DNA of 64,000 nt from DASQZK01 sp963809925 (GTDB lineage: Bacteria; Bacteroidota; Bacteroidia; Bacteroidales; GCA-2748055): the NCBI GenBank assembly GCA_963809925.1, contig CAWELH010000005.1, forward strand, positions 248,001-312,000. Reading direction: 5' to 3'. Below are positions 17,910 through 26,412 of the stretch, one piece after another. The notes under the pieces are model-generated. The model saw only the letters and a program-made list of their open reading frames with translations, ran no database searches and was not told where the DNA came from. Made by a program: the position numbers and the translations under genes. How positions within the stretch are numbered: position 1 is the stretch's first letter; every line of letters begins with the position of its first letter.

Positions 17910-19862
17910 ATGAAAAAGGTCCTTCTTCTTGCCATAACCTTTGCTGCTGTCAGTTGTACAGACAGGCATACCAGGTTGCACGATTACCCTGTATCCGCTG
18001 TGGGAATCAGGAATGTCACCCTGACCGACAGCTTCTGGCAACCGGTAATCCGGTTAATTCGTGATTCGACCGTCAAATATGCCTTCGACAAATGCAACCG
18101 TGAAGGTCGTATGGATAATTTTCTGATTGCCGGTAAAGTGAAAGAAGGCAAGGTAAAAGGAAAGATGCCTTTTGATGATACCGACCTGTATAAGATCATT
18201 GAAGGAGCCTCCCTTTCCCTCATCAGTGTTCCCGATCCTGTCCTCGAAGCCTACCTTGATTCCATGATCGAAATTATCCGGACAGGTCAGGAAGAGGATG
18301 GTTATCTTACAACATGGTTTACCATCGACCCGCTTCACCCGCCTGCTGCATGGGTAAAACCTTCGGAAACCAGATGGGAGAACGAAATATCAAGCCATGA
18401 ACTTTATAACAGCGGACATCTGTTCGAAGCCGCGACAGCACATTACACCGCCACAGGCAAAAGAAATCTGCTGGATATTGCGTTAAAGAATGCCGATTTG
18501 CTGGTTGAAAATTTCCGGCCGGACAAATTGCACATTCCCCCGGGGCATCAGATCGTAGAAACCGGTCTGGTCAAGCTGTACCGGATTACCGGTAATACGG
18601 ATTACGTCGAACTCGCAAAATATTTTCTTGACCTGCGAGGTGACAGTATTTCACATCCATTGTACGGCGAATATTACCAGGATCATCTTCCCGTTACAGA
18701 GCAAGGCGAGGCGATAGGACATGCGGTAAGAGCGGAATATATGTATGCAGGGATGACGGACATTGCAGCCATATTTCAGGATTCATCGTATTTCAGGGCG
18801 GTGGGTAAGATATGGGATAATATCGTCGCTCATAAAATGTACCTGACCGGTGGCGTCGGAGCAAGACATGAAGGAGAGGCTTTTGGCGATAACGATGAAC
18901 TCCCCAATCTGACGGCGTACAACGAAACCTGTGCAGCCATAGGAAGTATTTCATGGAATCACCGCATGTTTCTGCTGACGGGCGATTCCAAATATTACGA
19001 CATCATCGAAAGAACACTGTATAACGGGCTGATATCCGGCCTCTCCCTCGACGGAAAGAAATTCTTCTACCCTAACCCACTGGAATCCGATGGCGAATAT
19101 CCCTTTAACATGGGTGCCTGCACACGGCAGTCGTGGTTCGATTGTTCCTGTTGCCCGACCAATTTGATCCGCTTCGTCCCTTCTATACCCGGACTTATCT
19201 ATGCAACACACTCCGATACTCTGTTCATCAACTTGTACATTTCAGGTGACGCTACGATAAACATCAACGATACCGAAGTAGACGTGATCCAGCAAAGTGA
19301 CTACCCATGGGACGGGAAAATATTTTTTTACGTCAGTCCCGGGAAGAAAAAGGCATTCACCCTTAAACTCCGTGTGCCTGGCTGGGCCCGGAATGAGCCC
19401 TTTCCGGGCGATTTGTATACTTACGCTGATAACGATAACCTTCCGCCAGGTATATGGATCAATGGCAATGCTGTGAAATCTGAGCTCCGAAACGGCTATC
19501 TTAGCATCACAAGGACCTGGGAACAAGGCGATAAGGTGGAACTGGATCTACCCATGAAAGCCCACAGAGTCAAAGCCGCAGGCAGAATTCAGGATGACCG
19601 GAATAAGGTGGCGTTTGAACGCGGTCCGATTGTGTATTGTGAGGAAGAAGCAGACAATCTGCGGATTTCTGAGCTTGCAATACCGAAAAGTGTAACGTTG
19701 CAGACAGAGGAAAAAAATATCCTGTCGAAGCAGGTAAAAGTTTTGACGGGCACAACCGAAGGAATTTCATTCACCCTCATCCCCTACTTCCTCTGGTCGA
19801 ACCGTGGGCCCGGGAAGATGGAGGTATGGATGGCGGAGAGTGGTGATTTATTGATTAAGTGA
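17910..19862 (+). CDS. GH127 beta-L-arabinofuranosidase (DUF1680), lipoprotein
   Basis: A 650-residue protein with a lipoprotein signal MKKVLLLAITFAAVSC (Cys 16). The GH127 catalytic domain starts FWQPVIRLIRDSTVKYAFDKC and continues through SSHELYNSGHLFEAATAHY. The Zn/Cys centre of the family is complete: YNETCAAIGSISW (Glu about 339, Cys about 341) and CSCCP (Cys about 414 and 415). These match the spacing of the characterised HypBA1 enzyme, whose thiolate is the nucleophile. A C-terminal beta-sandwich follows (LKLRVPGWA...LPMKAHRV). It should release beta-L-arabinofuranose from plant arabinan, extensin or RG-II side chains outside the cytoplasm. ATG at 17910 was preferred to TTG at 17904. 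Confidence 0.92.
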   Translation: MKKVLLLAITFAAVSCTDRHTRLHDYPVSAVGIRNVTLTDSFWQPVIRLIRDSTVKYAFDKCNREGRMDNFLIAGKVKEGKVKGKMPFDDTDLYKIIEGASLSLISVPDPVLEAYLDSMIEIIRTGQEEDGYLTTWFTIDPLHPPAAWVKPSETRWENEISSHELYNSGHLFEAATAHYTATGKRNLLDIALKNADLLVENFRPDKLHIPPGHQIVETGLVKLYRITGNTDYVELAKYFLDLRGDSISHPLYGEYYQDHLPVTEQGEAIGHAVRAEYMYAGMTDIAAIFQDSSYFRAVGKIWDNIVAHKMYLTGGVGARHEGEAFGDNDELPNLTAYNETCAAIGSISWNHRMFLLTGDSKYYDIIERTLYNGLISGLSLDGKKFFYPNPLESDGEYPFNMGACTRQSWFDCSCCPTNLIRFVPSIPGLIYATHSDTLFINLYISGDATININDTEVDVIQQSDYPWDGKIFFYVSPGKKKAFTLKLRVPGWARNEPFPGDLYTYADNDNLPPGIWINGNAVKSELRNGYLSITRTWEQGDKVELDLPMKAHRVKAAGRIQDDRNKVAFERGPIVYCEEEADNLRISELAIPKSVTLQTEEKNILSKQVKVLTGTTEGISFTLIPYFLWSNRGPGKMEVWMAESGDLLIK

Positions 19863-20102
19863 CGCACCTGCGCTGAAGATACTGAGGAAGCAGTCCACAT
19901 TCGCTGAAGATATAGTGGACTAGGTTTGGTGAATTAGGGATGATTTTAAGAACTCGATATATTGAACCACATAAGGCACATAAGATCACATAAGTCTAGA
20001 ATCCCCCTCACTTCATAGTATCTCCATAGCCATCACCTCATCACTCCATCACCCCATCACTTTTTAATTGGTGATTTGGTGATCCGCCTACGCTGAAGCT
20101 CA

Positions 20103-20309
20103 GGCGGACGCGGTTTGGTTAATTGAAGAGTGATTTAAAGAAACTCATCCGATCCATGGGCAAAACCATGGCTATTGTTGGTGAATGCCTCCGGCATGGA
20201 AGAAGTGTTCTAAAAATCCTGCTCCATCTTTTTATTTGTTGAGTTGTTGATCCACCATAGCTAAGGCTACGGCGGACGCGGTTTGGTTAATTGAAGAGTG
20301 ATCTAAAGA
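20103..20309 (+). repeat. Direct repeat pair (39 bases each)
   Basis: The 39-base block GGCGGACGCGGTTTGGTTAA...TAAAGA occurs at 20103-20141 and again at 20271-20309 with one difference (T/C). Each copy is preceded by a variant of a GATCC(A/G)CC(T/A)..GCTGAAGC / GCTAAGGC segment, so the repeated unit is longer and degenerate. The spacing is 168 bases. Confidence 0.8.
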
Positions 20310-20419
20310 CATCCTAACCCCCTAGCTCCATAGCTTCCATCACCCACAGTTTGGTAATGTGGTGAATTGAGGACGTTTGAAAATAACACTTTTGCACAGG
20401 CTGATATTCCGTCCCAATC

Positions 20420-20565
20420 CACATTAAGTAATAATCGGGGGGCACGGGGGACCTGGTTTGACTTTCATTTTAATTACTTCGCTCTGCTTTATAACATGAT
20501 AGAGGGTAGCTGAGAATTGTTCTTTCGGAGCATTAAGGGTGGTGGGCGGGGGGTGGGATCCCCTA
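20420..20565 (-). repeat. Dispersed intergenic repeat, copy 2 (inverted)
   Basis: This is the reverse-complement partner of 11214-11362: read on the minus strand it starts GGGGATCCCACCC and runs through CCCTTAATGC, GAAAGAACAA, ATAAAGCAGAG and CCCCCGTGCCCCCCGAT to CTTAATGTG. The two copies lie in opposite orientation about 9 kb apart. Confidence 0.75.
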
Positions 20566-20649
20566 CAAATATGTATATAAGAACAATATAGGAAGTGCAC
20601 AATCTAAAACCAGAATCAAAATAATCATTCGATAGAAAAAATACATCCG

Positions 20650-20716
20650 GTCCCTGAGCCTGCCGAAGGCGGTGGTCCCTGAGCTTGCCGAAGGGGGTCC
20701 CTGAGCTAGCCGAAGG
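20650..20716 (+). repeat. Three tandem copies of a GTCCCTGAGCNTGCCGAAGG element
   Basis: Copies start at 20650, 20675 and 20697. The core CCCTGAGC(C/T/-)(T/A)GCCGAAGG is a sequence that recurs in spacers of many bacterial genomes, to my recollection. The spacing is 22-25 bases. No ORF is involved. Confidence 0.8.
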
Positions 20717-21195
20717 CGGTTTGCCGACCCACCTCCTCTGAAGCTGTGGTGGACGAGGTTTCCCGAATGAGAGATGTCTAAATAAACAACTCAATTTAAT
20801 TGATTGGCCATTCATGGGTAAGCCGCCACACTGGCCTCTAAACCACCCACAAACCTATGACTACTTATGTGACATTATGTGCCTTATGTGGTTCAATACA
20901 TGTAGTTTACGGTGATGTCCGGGAGAGACCATGATGAGTTAATCAATTGAAAATGACATGTTTTAATATAATAGTGATTCGCCATCCATGGGTAAACCCA
21001 TGGCTACGGTTGGGCAACTACGCAGCACTTCGGGTATGACGGAATCTCTCATAACCTCATAACTTCACCCCATCACTCCCTAACTTCCTAACCTCCTAAC
21101 CTCCTAACTTCCTCACTTCCCTCCTCCTCGAATTTCCTTCCCTCTCATCAATTATTACCCCACTTTTTCCTAATATTGTGCAATAAATCGATACC

Positions 21196-21843
21196 ATGCA
21201 AACCATCTCCCCATCGTGGTCCCCCAAAGAGGAATCCCTGCTCAGAAAGCTGAACTCGCCATTTCGTGTGCAGGAATTTCTGGATGCCTGCTCATATAAT
21301 TCTACTGAGGAAACACGTTCGGTGCGGTATATCCTGAAGTATAAAAGAGCCCATTGCATGGAAGGCGCGATTTTTGCCGCCGCCTGTCTTGAATATCACG
21401 GGATGCCACCACTTGTTCTTGATCTGAGGGCGTTTAACGATGATGACCATGTCATTGCCGTTTTTAAAGTGAAGGACTGCTGGGGAGCCATTGCGAAGTC
21501 GAACTTCACAACTCTCCGTTACCGTGAACCCGTGTACCGCAGTCTCAGGGAACTTTCAATGTCGTACTTTGACCTGTATTTTAATACCGAAGGAGACAAG
21601 TCACTTCGTAGTTATTCCCTCCCGCACAACCTGAAGCGTTTCGATAAAATGGAATGGAGGACAACAGATTCTGACCTTGAAGATATTGGCAACTACCTCG
21701 ATAAAGTCCGGCATTATCCCCTGGTCAACGACAATCAGGTCAAAGTACTGGAAAAAGCCACTCCTCTCTTGCTGAATTCCTCGATGATGGGTTCTGATCC
21801 AAAGGGTCTTTATAAGCCTTCCGGCGGAAAAACCGTAGGGTGA
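21196..21843 (+). CDS. Transglutaminase-like cysteine protease-fold protein
   Basis: A 215-residue protein with no signal peptide. It has the catalytic-looking segment RAHCMEGAIFAAACLEYHGMPPLVLDL (Cys about 55), then DDHVIAVFKVKDCWGAIAKSN with a His about 90 and a following strand. This Cys-His order and the H-C-x-E-G-A pattern match transglutaminase/BtrH-like cysteine hydrolases of unknown substrate. It is an isolated gene flanked by repeat-rich spacer upstream and 333 bases of spacer downstream. Confidence 0.7.
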   Translation: MQTISPSWSPKEESLLRKLNSPFRVQEFLDACSYNSTEETRSVRYILKYKRAHCMEGAIFAAACLEYHGMPPLVLDLRAFNDDDHVIAVFKVKDCWGAIAKSNFTTLRYREPVYRSLRELSMSYFDLYFNTEGDKSLRSYSLPHNLKRFDKMEWRTTDSDLEDIGNYLDKVRHYPLVNDNQVKVLEKATPLLLNSSMMGSDPKGLYKPSGGKTVG

Positions 21844-22176
21844 ATCATTAAAAAATAAATGGGTGGGTTGCCCGCTGATCTTCCGCATTTTCGCAGATTC
21901 TTTTATTTCGTGGTTTCAGTATTTCGAAACCGTACCGTCAGCTAGTGATCATCAAGGGAATACCCCAGTGTAAAACACAAAATCCAAAAGTGCCGATATC
22001 CGGATGTGTCGCTTAGGGATTTATCTAAATCTTTATCAAAATCACCAAAACCCTTTATTTTTTACTATTCTGTCCTTAACTTACATGGCAGCCTGTTTAT
22101 GACGTATTTGTGAATTGAAGGAACAATCCAATCGTGGGGTTCTCATTGTGAACAATGCCACTTCAACATCATTATC
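21844..22176. other. Spacer, nothing recognised
   Basis: No open frame with protein character. It contains AT-rich sequence upstream of the DUF4038 gene, where a promoter is expected but was not located with confidence. Confidence 0.4.
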
Positions 22177-24156
22177 ATGAAAAAAACAGTGATTCTGAAT
22201 CTTCTGACCTTACTTATTTCCGGGAGCGCTCTAATACCGAATGCCTTTGCATTTCCTGGTTCCGGGACAAATAATTCACGGGATCAAAAATATACTCTAT
22301 ATGCTGCATTTCCGGGAAAATCTTTATCTGACGCTCCTTCCAGGGATGCAAATACCGGTGAATCTGCATCCGACAAATTCGTAGATTTCAGATCTATCGA
22401 ATTAAGCAATACAGGATCTGTGAATACTGCAGTTAATATGTCTGGCTATGAATATTTTAATCAGGCACAAGCTATGCAATCCTATTCAAACAGTAAAACA
22501 AAAAAAATCCCGCTATACGGCTTGTTTGAAATCCCGGTCGAAAATAAAACACATTACATGAATCCGTTTAGGGACGTTGATGTGAATTCAGTTTTCACCT
22601 CACCCGGTGGCCGAAAAATAAATTTCTTCGGTTTTTATGACGGTGACGGCAAAGGTGGACAGGAAGGTCATATTTGGAAGCAGCGTTTCATGCCCGATGA
22701 GGTCGGAAGATGGCAATATGAAGTTACTTTTACCGACGGATCGCCCGGCATCTCCGGTGAATTTGACTGTGTGGAACAAGATGCCCAACCTGGATTCTGG
22801 GTTCCCGACCAGGATAATCCTCACTGGTTGAAGACGATTCGTGGCGAGCGATTTCTTCCCGTTGCCATGTTCGCAAATTGTATATATACGCCCCTGGATT
22901 GGAATGATGCCATCGACTGGTGTAAAGCCAACAAATTCAACACTCTTATAACCGGTACGTTTAATATGAATAATTGGGGAAGCGGCTGGCCAAATCTCAC
23001 GGCGTTTGCCACTGCCAACGAAGCGAATAAGGAGGTGGACTATAGCCGGATGAATCTTAAAATGTGGCAGGAATGGGATCAGATGATCATGGCTGCCGGA
23101 GATGCCGGTATCTATATCGGACCTTTCGAAGGACCGAACGGCAAATATGGCGGTCAGGAACGGGGGAAATACCCACCGAAGGAGCTGGTCATGAATCCAG
23201 GCATCAAAGACCGGTTCAATACAGAGAGAAATCTGCGTATCATCCGGTATTTTGTAGCCCGTCAGGGCGCATTCTGGAACCTGGCGTACTGGTCTCTCGG
23301 CGGAAGCGAGGTGTATTACTATGGCGTTAAGGACGAGACAGAATTCATTGAATACGGCGAGTATATCGCCTCCATTACACCGTGGGGGCGGATGATCACA
23401 GCCCAGGATTGTGAACAATGGCATGAAAAAAACCGCCGTTGGATATCAAAACTCAATATTCCTGCGCAACGCAAACTCAACCTGCTGCAAACCTCCATCG
23501 AAAATCCAACCCGGCCAACCTGGGGTGATGCCAGCAACGAAGGCGGCTGGGTAGATCAGCCCCAGTGGCAGGAAGCCGGCCTCAACAATGAGCTGGTCCT
23601 CGATTCATACGGCGGATTTCCCATGATCACCACCGAAGGCCTGTGGGAAGGTCAGGGTCGTGCCAAGCAACCCCTGAGAATTATCTGGGGATTTTTATGC
23701 GCAGGTGGCCATGTGGTGTGGGCCGACTGGAAGTATGAAAACACAGAGAACCATACCTATGGATCGCTGGGCAGAGGATGGATACCGATAAAGCCCCTGG
23801 ACCAGCATTTGTTTAAACCGGATCAGCTTGGAGCAAACTGCGTTGGACAGAAACAACTTAGTATTGCTGCAGGAACGTTGCAGCAATTCGAATATTGGAA
23901 AATGAATCCTGCCAACGAGCTCGTCAGGGGAAGTGATGAAGCGTATTGCCTTGCTGAATACGGAAAACAGTATATCGTCTATGCACCGAAAGGAGGAAAG
24001 ATACGGATCAACTTTCCCGGGGCAGGCGAAAACCTTCAGGCTGAATGGCTCGATCCGCGAACAGGAGAGCGTGGTCAGATTGGTGAAATAAACACATCCT
24101 CTCTGTTTCAGATTAACGCACCAGACCTCAGGGATTGGGTGTTGCTGATTCTATAA
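22177..24156 (+). CDS. Secreted glycoside hydrolase: DUF5060 + DUF4038 (apiosidase-like) + C-terminal collagen-binding-like domain
   Basis: A 659-residue protein with a signal peptide ending NAFAFPG. Residues about 105-190 form the DUF5060 sandwich (YGLFEIPVENKTHYMNPF, GDGKGGQEGHIWKQRF, GRWQYEV). Residues about 205-540 are a DUF4038-type TIM barrel (FWVPDQDNPHWL, PLDWNDAIDWCKANKFNTL, FWNLAYWSLGGSEV, ITAQDCEQWHEKN). The C-terminus (YIVYAPKGGKIRINFPGAG...WVLLIL) fits the putative collagen-binding domain that closes many DUF4038 proteins. The characterised relatives are GH140 apiosidases acting on rhamnogalacturonan II; that substrate is an inference here, supported by the GH127 and rhamnosidase-like genes nearby. 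Confidence 0.85.
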   Translation: MKKTVILNLLTLLISGSALIPNAFAFPGSGTNNSRDQKYTLYAAFPGKSLSDAPSRDANTGESASDKFVDFRSIELSNTGSVNTAVNMSGYEYFNQAQAMQSYSNSKTKKIPLYGLFEIPVENKTHYMNPFRDVDVNSVFTSPGGRKINFFGFYDGDGKGGQEGHIWKQRFMPDEVGRWQYEVTFTDGSPGISGEFDCVEQDAQPGFWVPDQDNPHWLKTIRGERFLPVAMFANCIYTPLDWNDAIDWCKANKFNTLITGTFNMNNWGSGWPNLTAFATANEANKEVDYSRMNLKMWQEWDQMIMAAGDAGIYIGPFEGPNGKYGGQERGKYPPKELVMNPGIKDRFNTERNLRIIRYFVARQGAFWNLAYWSLGGSEVYYYGVKDETEFIEYGEYIASITPWGRMITAQDCEQWHEKNRRWISKLNIPAQRKLNLLQTSIENPTRPTWGDASNEGGWVDQPQWQEAGLNNELVLDSYGGFPMITTEGLWEGQGRAKQPLRIIWGFLCAGGHVVWADWKYENTENHTYGSLGRGWIPIKPLDQHLFKPDQLGANCVGQKQLSIAAGTLQQFEYWKMNPANELVRGSDEAYCLAEYGKQYIVYAPKGGKIRINFPGAGENLQAEWLDPRTGERGQIGEINTSSLFQINAPDLRDWVLLIL

Positions 24157-24198
24157 CATCCAAAAAGGCGTCACCCTTTAACTCCTGACTTCATACTC

Positions 24199-24633
24199 CT
24201 AAAAAAAGCTATAGGCAAGGCTTAGATTAAAGGTAAGGTTGAATTCACCATGATTTGTCAATCCACCCGTAGTATTCATTAAACTCATGAGCGGACTGTA
24301 ATCCCCGATTTGATAATCGTTGATATTTAACCCATTATCCTGGAACTGCCAATTTCTATAAATATTCATCCCTGCATTCAAATTAAAACGGGAGAAAAAT
24401 AATAATGCCACCTGCCTGAGATCCTGAATGGGTTCAAGCCTGCCTTTCCCCACTTTTAATGGAACAATGGCTGTAAAACCTTGTGTGCAATCATTGACCG
24501 GATTGGAATCTGAACTACTTTTTGTCTTTCTGAAATTAAATGAAATATACGCATCTGTTTCAAAAAAAATTTGATTTGAAGAATACACACGGTTTTCAAT
24601 ACCCAGTTCATCTATGTATAATTGTTTTCATTT
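24199..24633 (-). pseudogene. C-terminal fragment of an outer-membrane beta-barrel protein
   Basis: The frame ends FNLTFNLSLAYSFF, an alternating pattern with terminal Phe typical of outer-membrane barrels. The last about 130 residues are open from a GTG at 24588, and the same frame continues upstream as IDELGIENRV to a TGA near 24630. There is no signal peptide and no clear start, so this is best read as the tail of a lost outer-membrane protein. Confidence 0.5.
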
Positions 24634-24871
24634 TTATATTCAGAATTATCACTGTATTTTGATTTGGACTGTTGCCCTGAATAAACAAGTAATACAATTT
24701 TGAAATATATTCAGGCAAAGAACAGAAATGTTATACTGCTTTTTTTAATTATTTTTTCACTGGTGTCCGGTTAAAAAAATTAAATATTGCTCTAAGGTAA
24801 ACCCAGGCGATAATTGAAAAAATCTGATTGCTATAAACCTTACATTTTGTTGTCCTTGTGCCGGACAGGCA

Positions 24872-24901
24872 GTTACTTTTTTGCTTGATCAAAAAAGTAA
24901 C
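24872..24901. repeat. Perfect 12-base inverted repeat (GTTACTTTTTTG / CAAAAAAGTAAC)
   Basis: Two perfect 12-base arms (24872-24883 and 24890-24901) flank the loop CTTGAT and are followed by CAAAAAAAATCAAGCC and a GC-rich tail with GCGTGCACGC and GGCGGCCACCGCGCC. Similar GTTACTTTTTTG palindromes with a downstream AAAAA block recur in spacers of many Bacteroidota and proteobacteria, to my recollection. The function is unknown. Confidence 0.8.
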
Positions 24902-25079
24902 CAAAAAAAATCAAGCCAAAATCATCCCGGTCTTTACCCACAAGGCTTGCGTGCACGCGGCATTTTGGCGGCCACCGCGCCGTTCATATGAACTAGGATG
25001 ATATGTAAGTAACTTTCAATTTTTACCGGACAATAGTGTTATTTTTTATATCTTATATACCCAAAAATGCAGCAAAAAA

Positions 25080-26189
25080 ATGAACATGAACTATTTCGTT
25101 CCCTTCCTGGCTTCAATTTTTGTCCTCATCAGTTTTGCAAATAACAAACCTGGCTTTACGGAACAAATTATTGACCGCGATGCGCCTCAGGACCTTTGGA
25201 TGAAAACCATCGGGGATATAAACTCGGACGGTAAGACTGATATTTTGGTCGGAGGGCATGCTACTGGAGGCATCGTTGCCTATCTGGCTCCTGAATGGAA
25301 TAAGATGATTATCTGTGATACCCTGAAAATTTCCACCGATGCCGAGATTTGCGACCTTGATAATAACAGGTCCTCCGATATTGTGGCCATTACAGATAAA
25401 GGCTTGATGTGGCTGAGTGCCCCCGGCTGGGAACTGCATGTTATCGATTCCGTTGCGCTTCACGATATAGAAATAGGTGACTTTGACAAGGATGGTCTGA
25501 TTGATATTGTTGGACGGGATCAGGCTGAATGGGGGACCGGGGATACACTTTACATTTACCACCAAAAGCCTCAGGGGAAATGGTCAAAATACAAACAGGT
25601 CATCATCAACGGTGAAGGCCTGAAATCAGCCGATGTAAACGGTGATGCCCGGCCGGATATTATTGTGAACGGCTTTTGGCTTGAAAACACCGGCGACATT
25701 CAAAACTGGAAACAACATCAGTTCAGTGATACCTGGGACTGGCGCAACACTTATATTGATGTTGCCGATTTTAATAACGATGGTTCACCCGACATAATAC
25801 TCTCCCCCTCAGAACTGGCCGGACATTACTACCACGTCTCCTGGTTTGAGTCCCCGAAAAATCCGGCCCGGCTTTGGAAAGAGCATATAGTTATTGATAC
25901 GATTGAAACGGTCATCCATTTCGTTGGTGCCGCCGATTTTAATTTAGACGGAAAGATGGATTTTATGCTCTCTCATATGCAGCAGGGCGCCGATCCCGAT
26001 GAAGTTGCCGTGTACTATCAGGGAAAAGCAAACAGATGGAACAAAGAAGTCCTCAGCAACGGCGGATGTCACAGTATGCGGCTGTTTGATTGCGACGGCG
26101 ACGGGGATATTGATGCGTTTGGAGGAAACTGGCGGGAAAATGTGGTAAAAATGTGGGTGAATGAGACGGTGGAGGAACCTGTGCGGTAG
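25080..26189 (+). CDS. Secreted FG-GAP / VCBS repeat protein
   Basis: A 369-residue protein with an N-terminal signal (NYFVPFLASIFVLISFA). It contains five to six repeats of the FG-GAP type with calcium-loop-like D-x-D/N-x-D-G motifs: GDINSDGKTDILVGG, GDFDKDGLIDIVG, ADVNGDARPDIIVNG, ADFNNDGSPDIILS, ADFNLDGKMDFMLS and FDCDGDGDIDAFGGN. These should fold as a beta-propeller on the cell surface or outside, often in carbohydrate-related lipoproteins. There is no T9SS sorting domain. An ATG three codons downstream is an alternative start. Confidence 0.85.
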   Translation: MNMNYFVPFLASIFVLISFANNKPGFTEQIIDRDAPQDLWMKTIGDINSDGKTDILVGGHATGGIVAYLAPEWNKMIICDTLKISTDAEICDLDNNRSSDIVAITDKGLMWLSAPGWELHVIDSVALHDIEIGDFDKDGLIDIVGRDQAEWGTGDTLYIYHQKPQGKWSKYKQVIINGEGLKSADVNGDARPDIIVNGFWLENTGDIQNWKQHQFSDTWDWRNTYIDVADFNNDGSPDIILSPSELAGHYYHVSWFESPKNPARLWKEHIVIDTIETVIHFVGAADFNLDGKMDFMLSHMQQGADPDEVAVYYQGKANRWNKEVLSNGGCHSMRLFDCDGDGDIDAFGGNWRENVVKMWVNETVEEPVR

Positions 26190-26196
26190 GGCGCCT

Positions 26197-26277
26197 TGAA
26201 TCATCGCAGATATTAATTATCGTAGGGACGTGCCTCCAAGACACGTCCCTACGATAATTAATATCTGCGATGATTCA
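26197..26277. repeat. 81-base perfect hairpin (36-base arms, 9-base loop)
   Basis: The arms 26197-26232 and 26242-26277 are exact reverse complements over all 36 bases. The inner part is CGTAGGGACGTG / CACGTCCCTACG and the loop is CCTCCAAGA. There is no T-run, so it is not an ordinary intrinsic terminator, though it lies just after the FG-GAP gene and would stop or stabilise the transcript end. The inner GTAGGGACGTG motif resembles widespread palindromic repeats of several phyla, to my recollection. Confidence 0.95.
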
Positions 26278-26412
26278 CGATTATTTACGTCCCCAGCGAT
26301 AATCCACATCCATACGACAATTCTCATCCCCAGGTAATTATAAATAGAAACTGTTTCAAAGGTGCTAACAATTCGGGTCGTACGATGTTAATTTATTAAC
26401 TATCTTAAATTT

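Larger units (their letters stand above)
19863..21195. other. 1.33-kb gene-free region packed with short repeats
   Basis: No supported gene. The region holds a direct repeat (20103-20141 and 20271-20309), a dispersed inverted copy of 11214-11362 (20420-20565), a triple GTCCCTGAGC-type repeat (20650-20716), and several variants of a block built around CCATGGGTAAACCCATGG and of a block with CACATAAGGCACATAAG and its reverse complement GTGCCTTATGTGG (about 19971 and 20879). The composition differs from all neighbouring genes. Confidence 0.7.

Noticed and set aside
20489..20815. 108-codon minus frame in the repeat island
   Set aside because: It translates the GC-rich dispersed repeats (proline/arginine-rich low-complexity) and is not a gene.
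19863..21195. CRISPR array
   Set aside because: Repeats differ in type, length and spacing and there are no unique spacers of uniform length or cas genes.
22600..23424. 274-codon minus-strand frame opposite the DUF5060/DUF4038 gene
   Set aside because: It is the antisense shadow of a clearly identified glycosidase and has no protein family character of its own.
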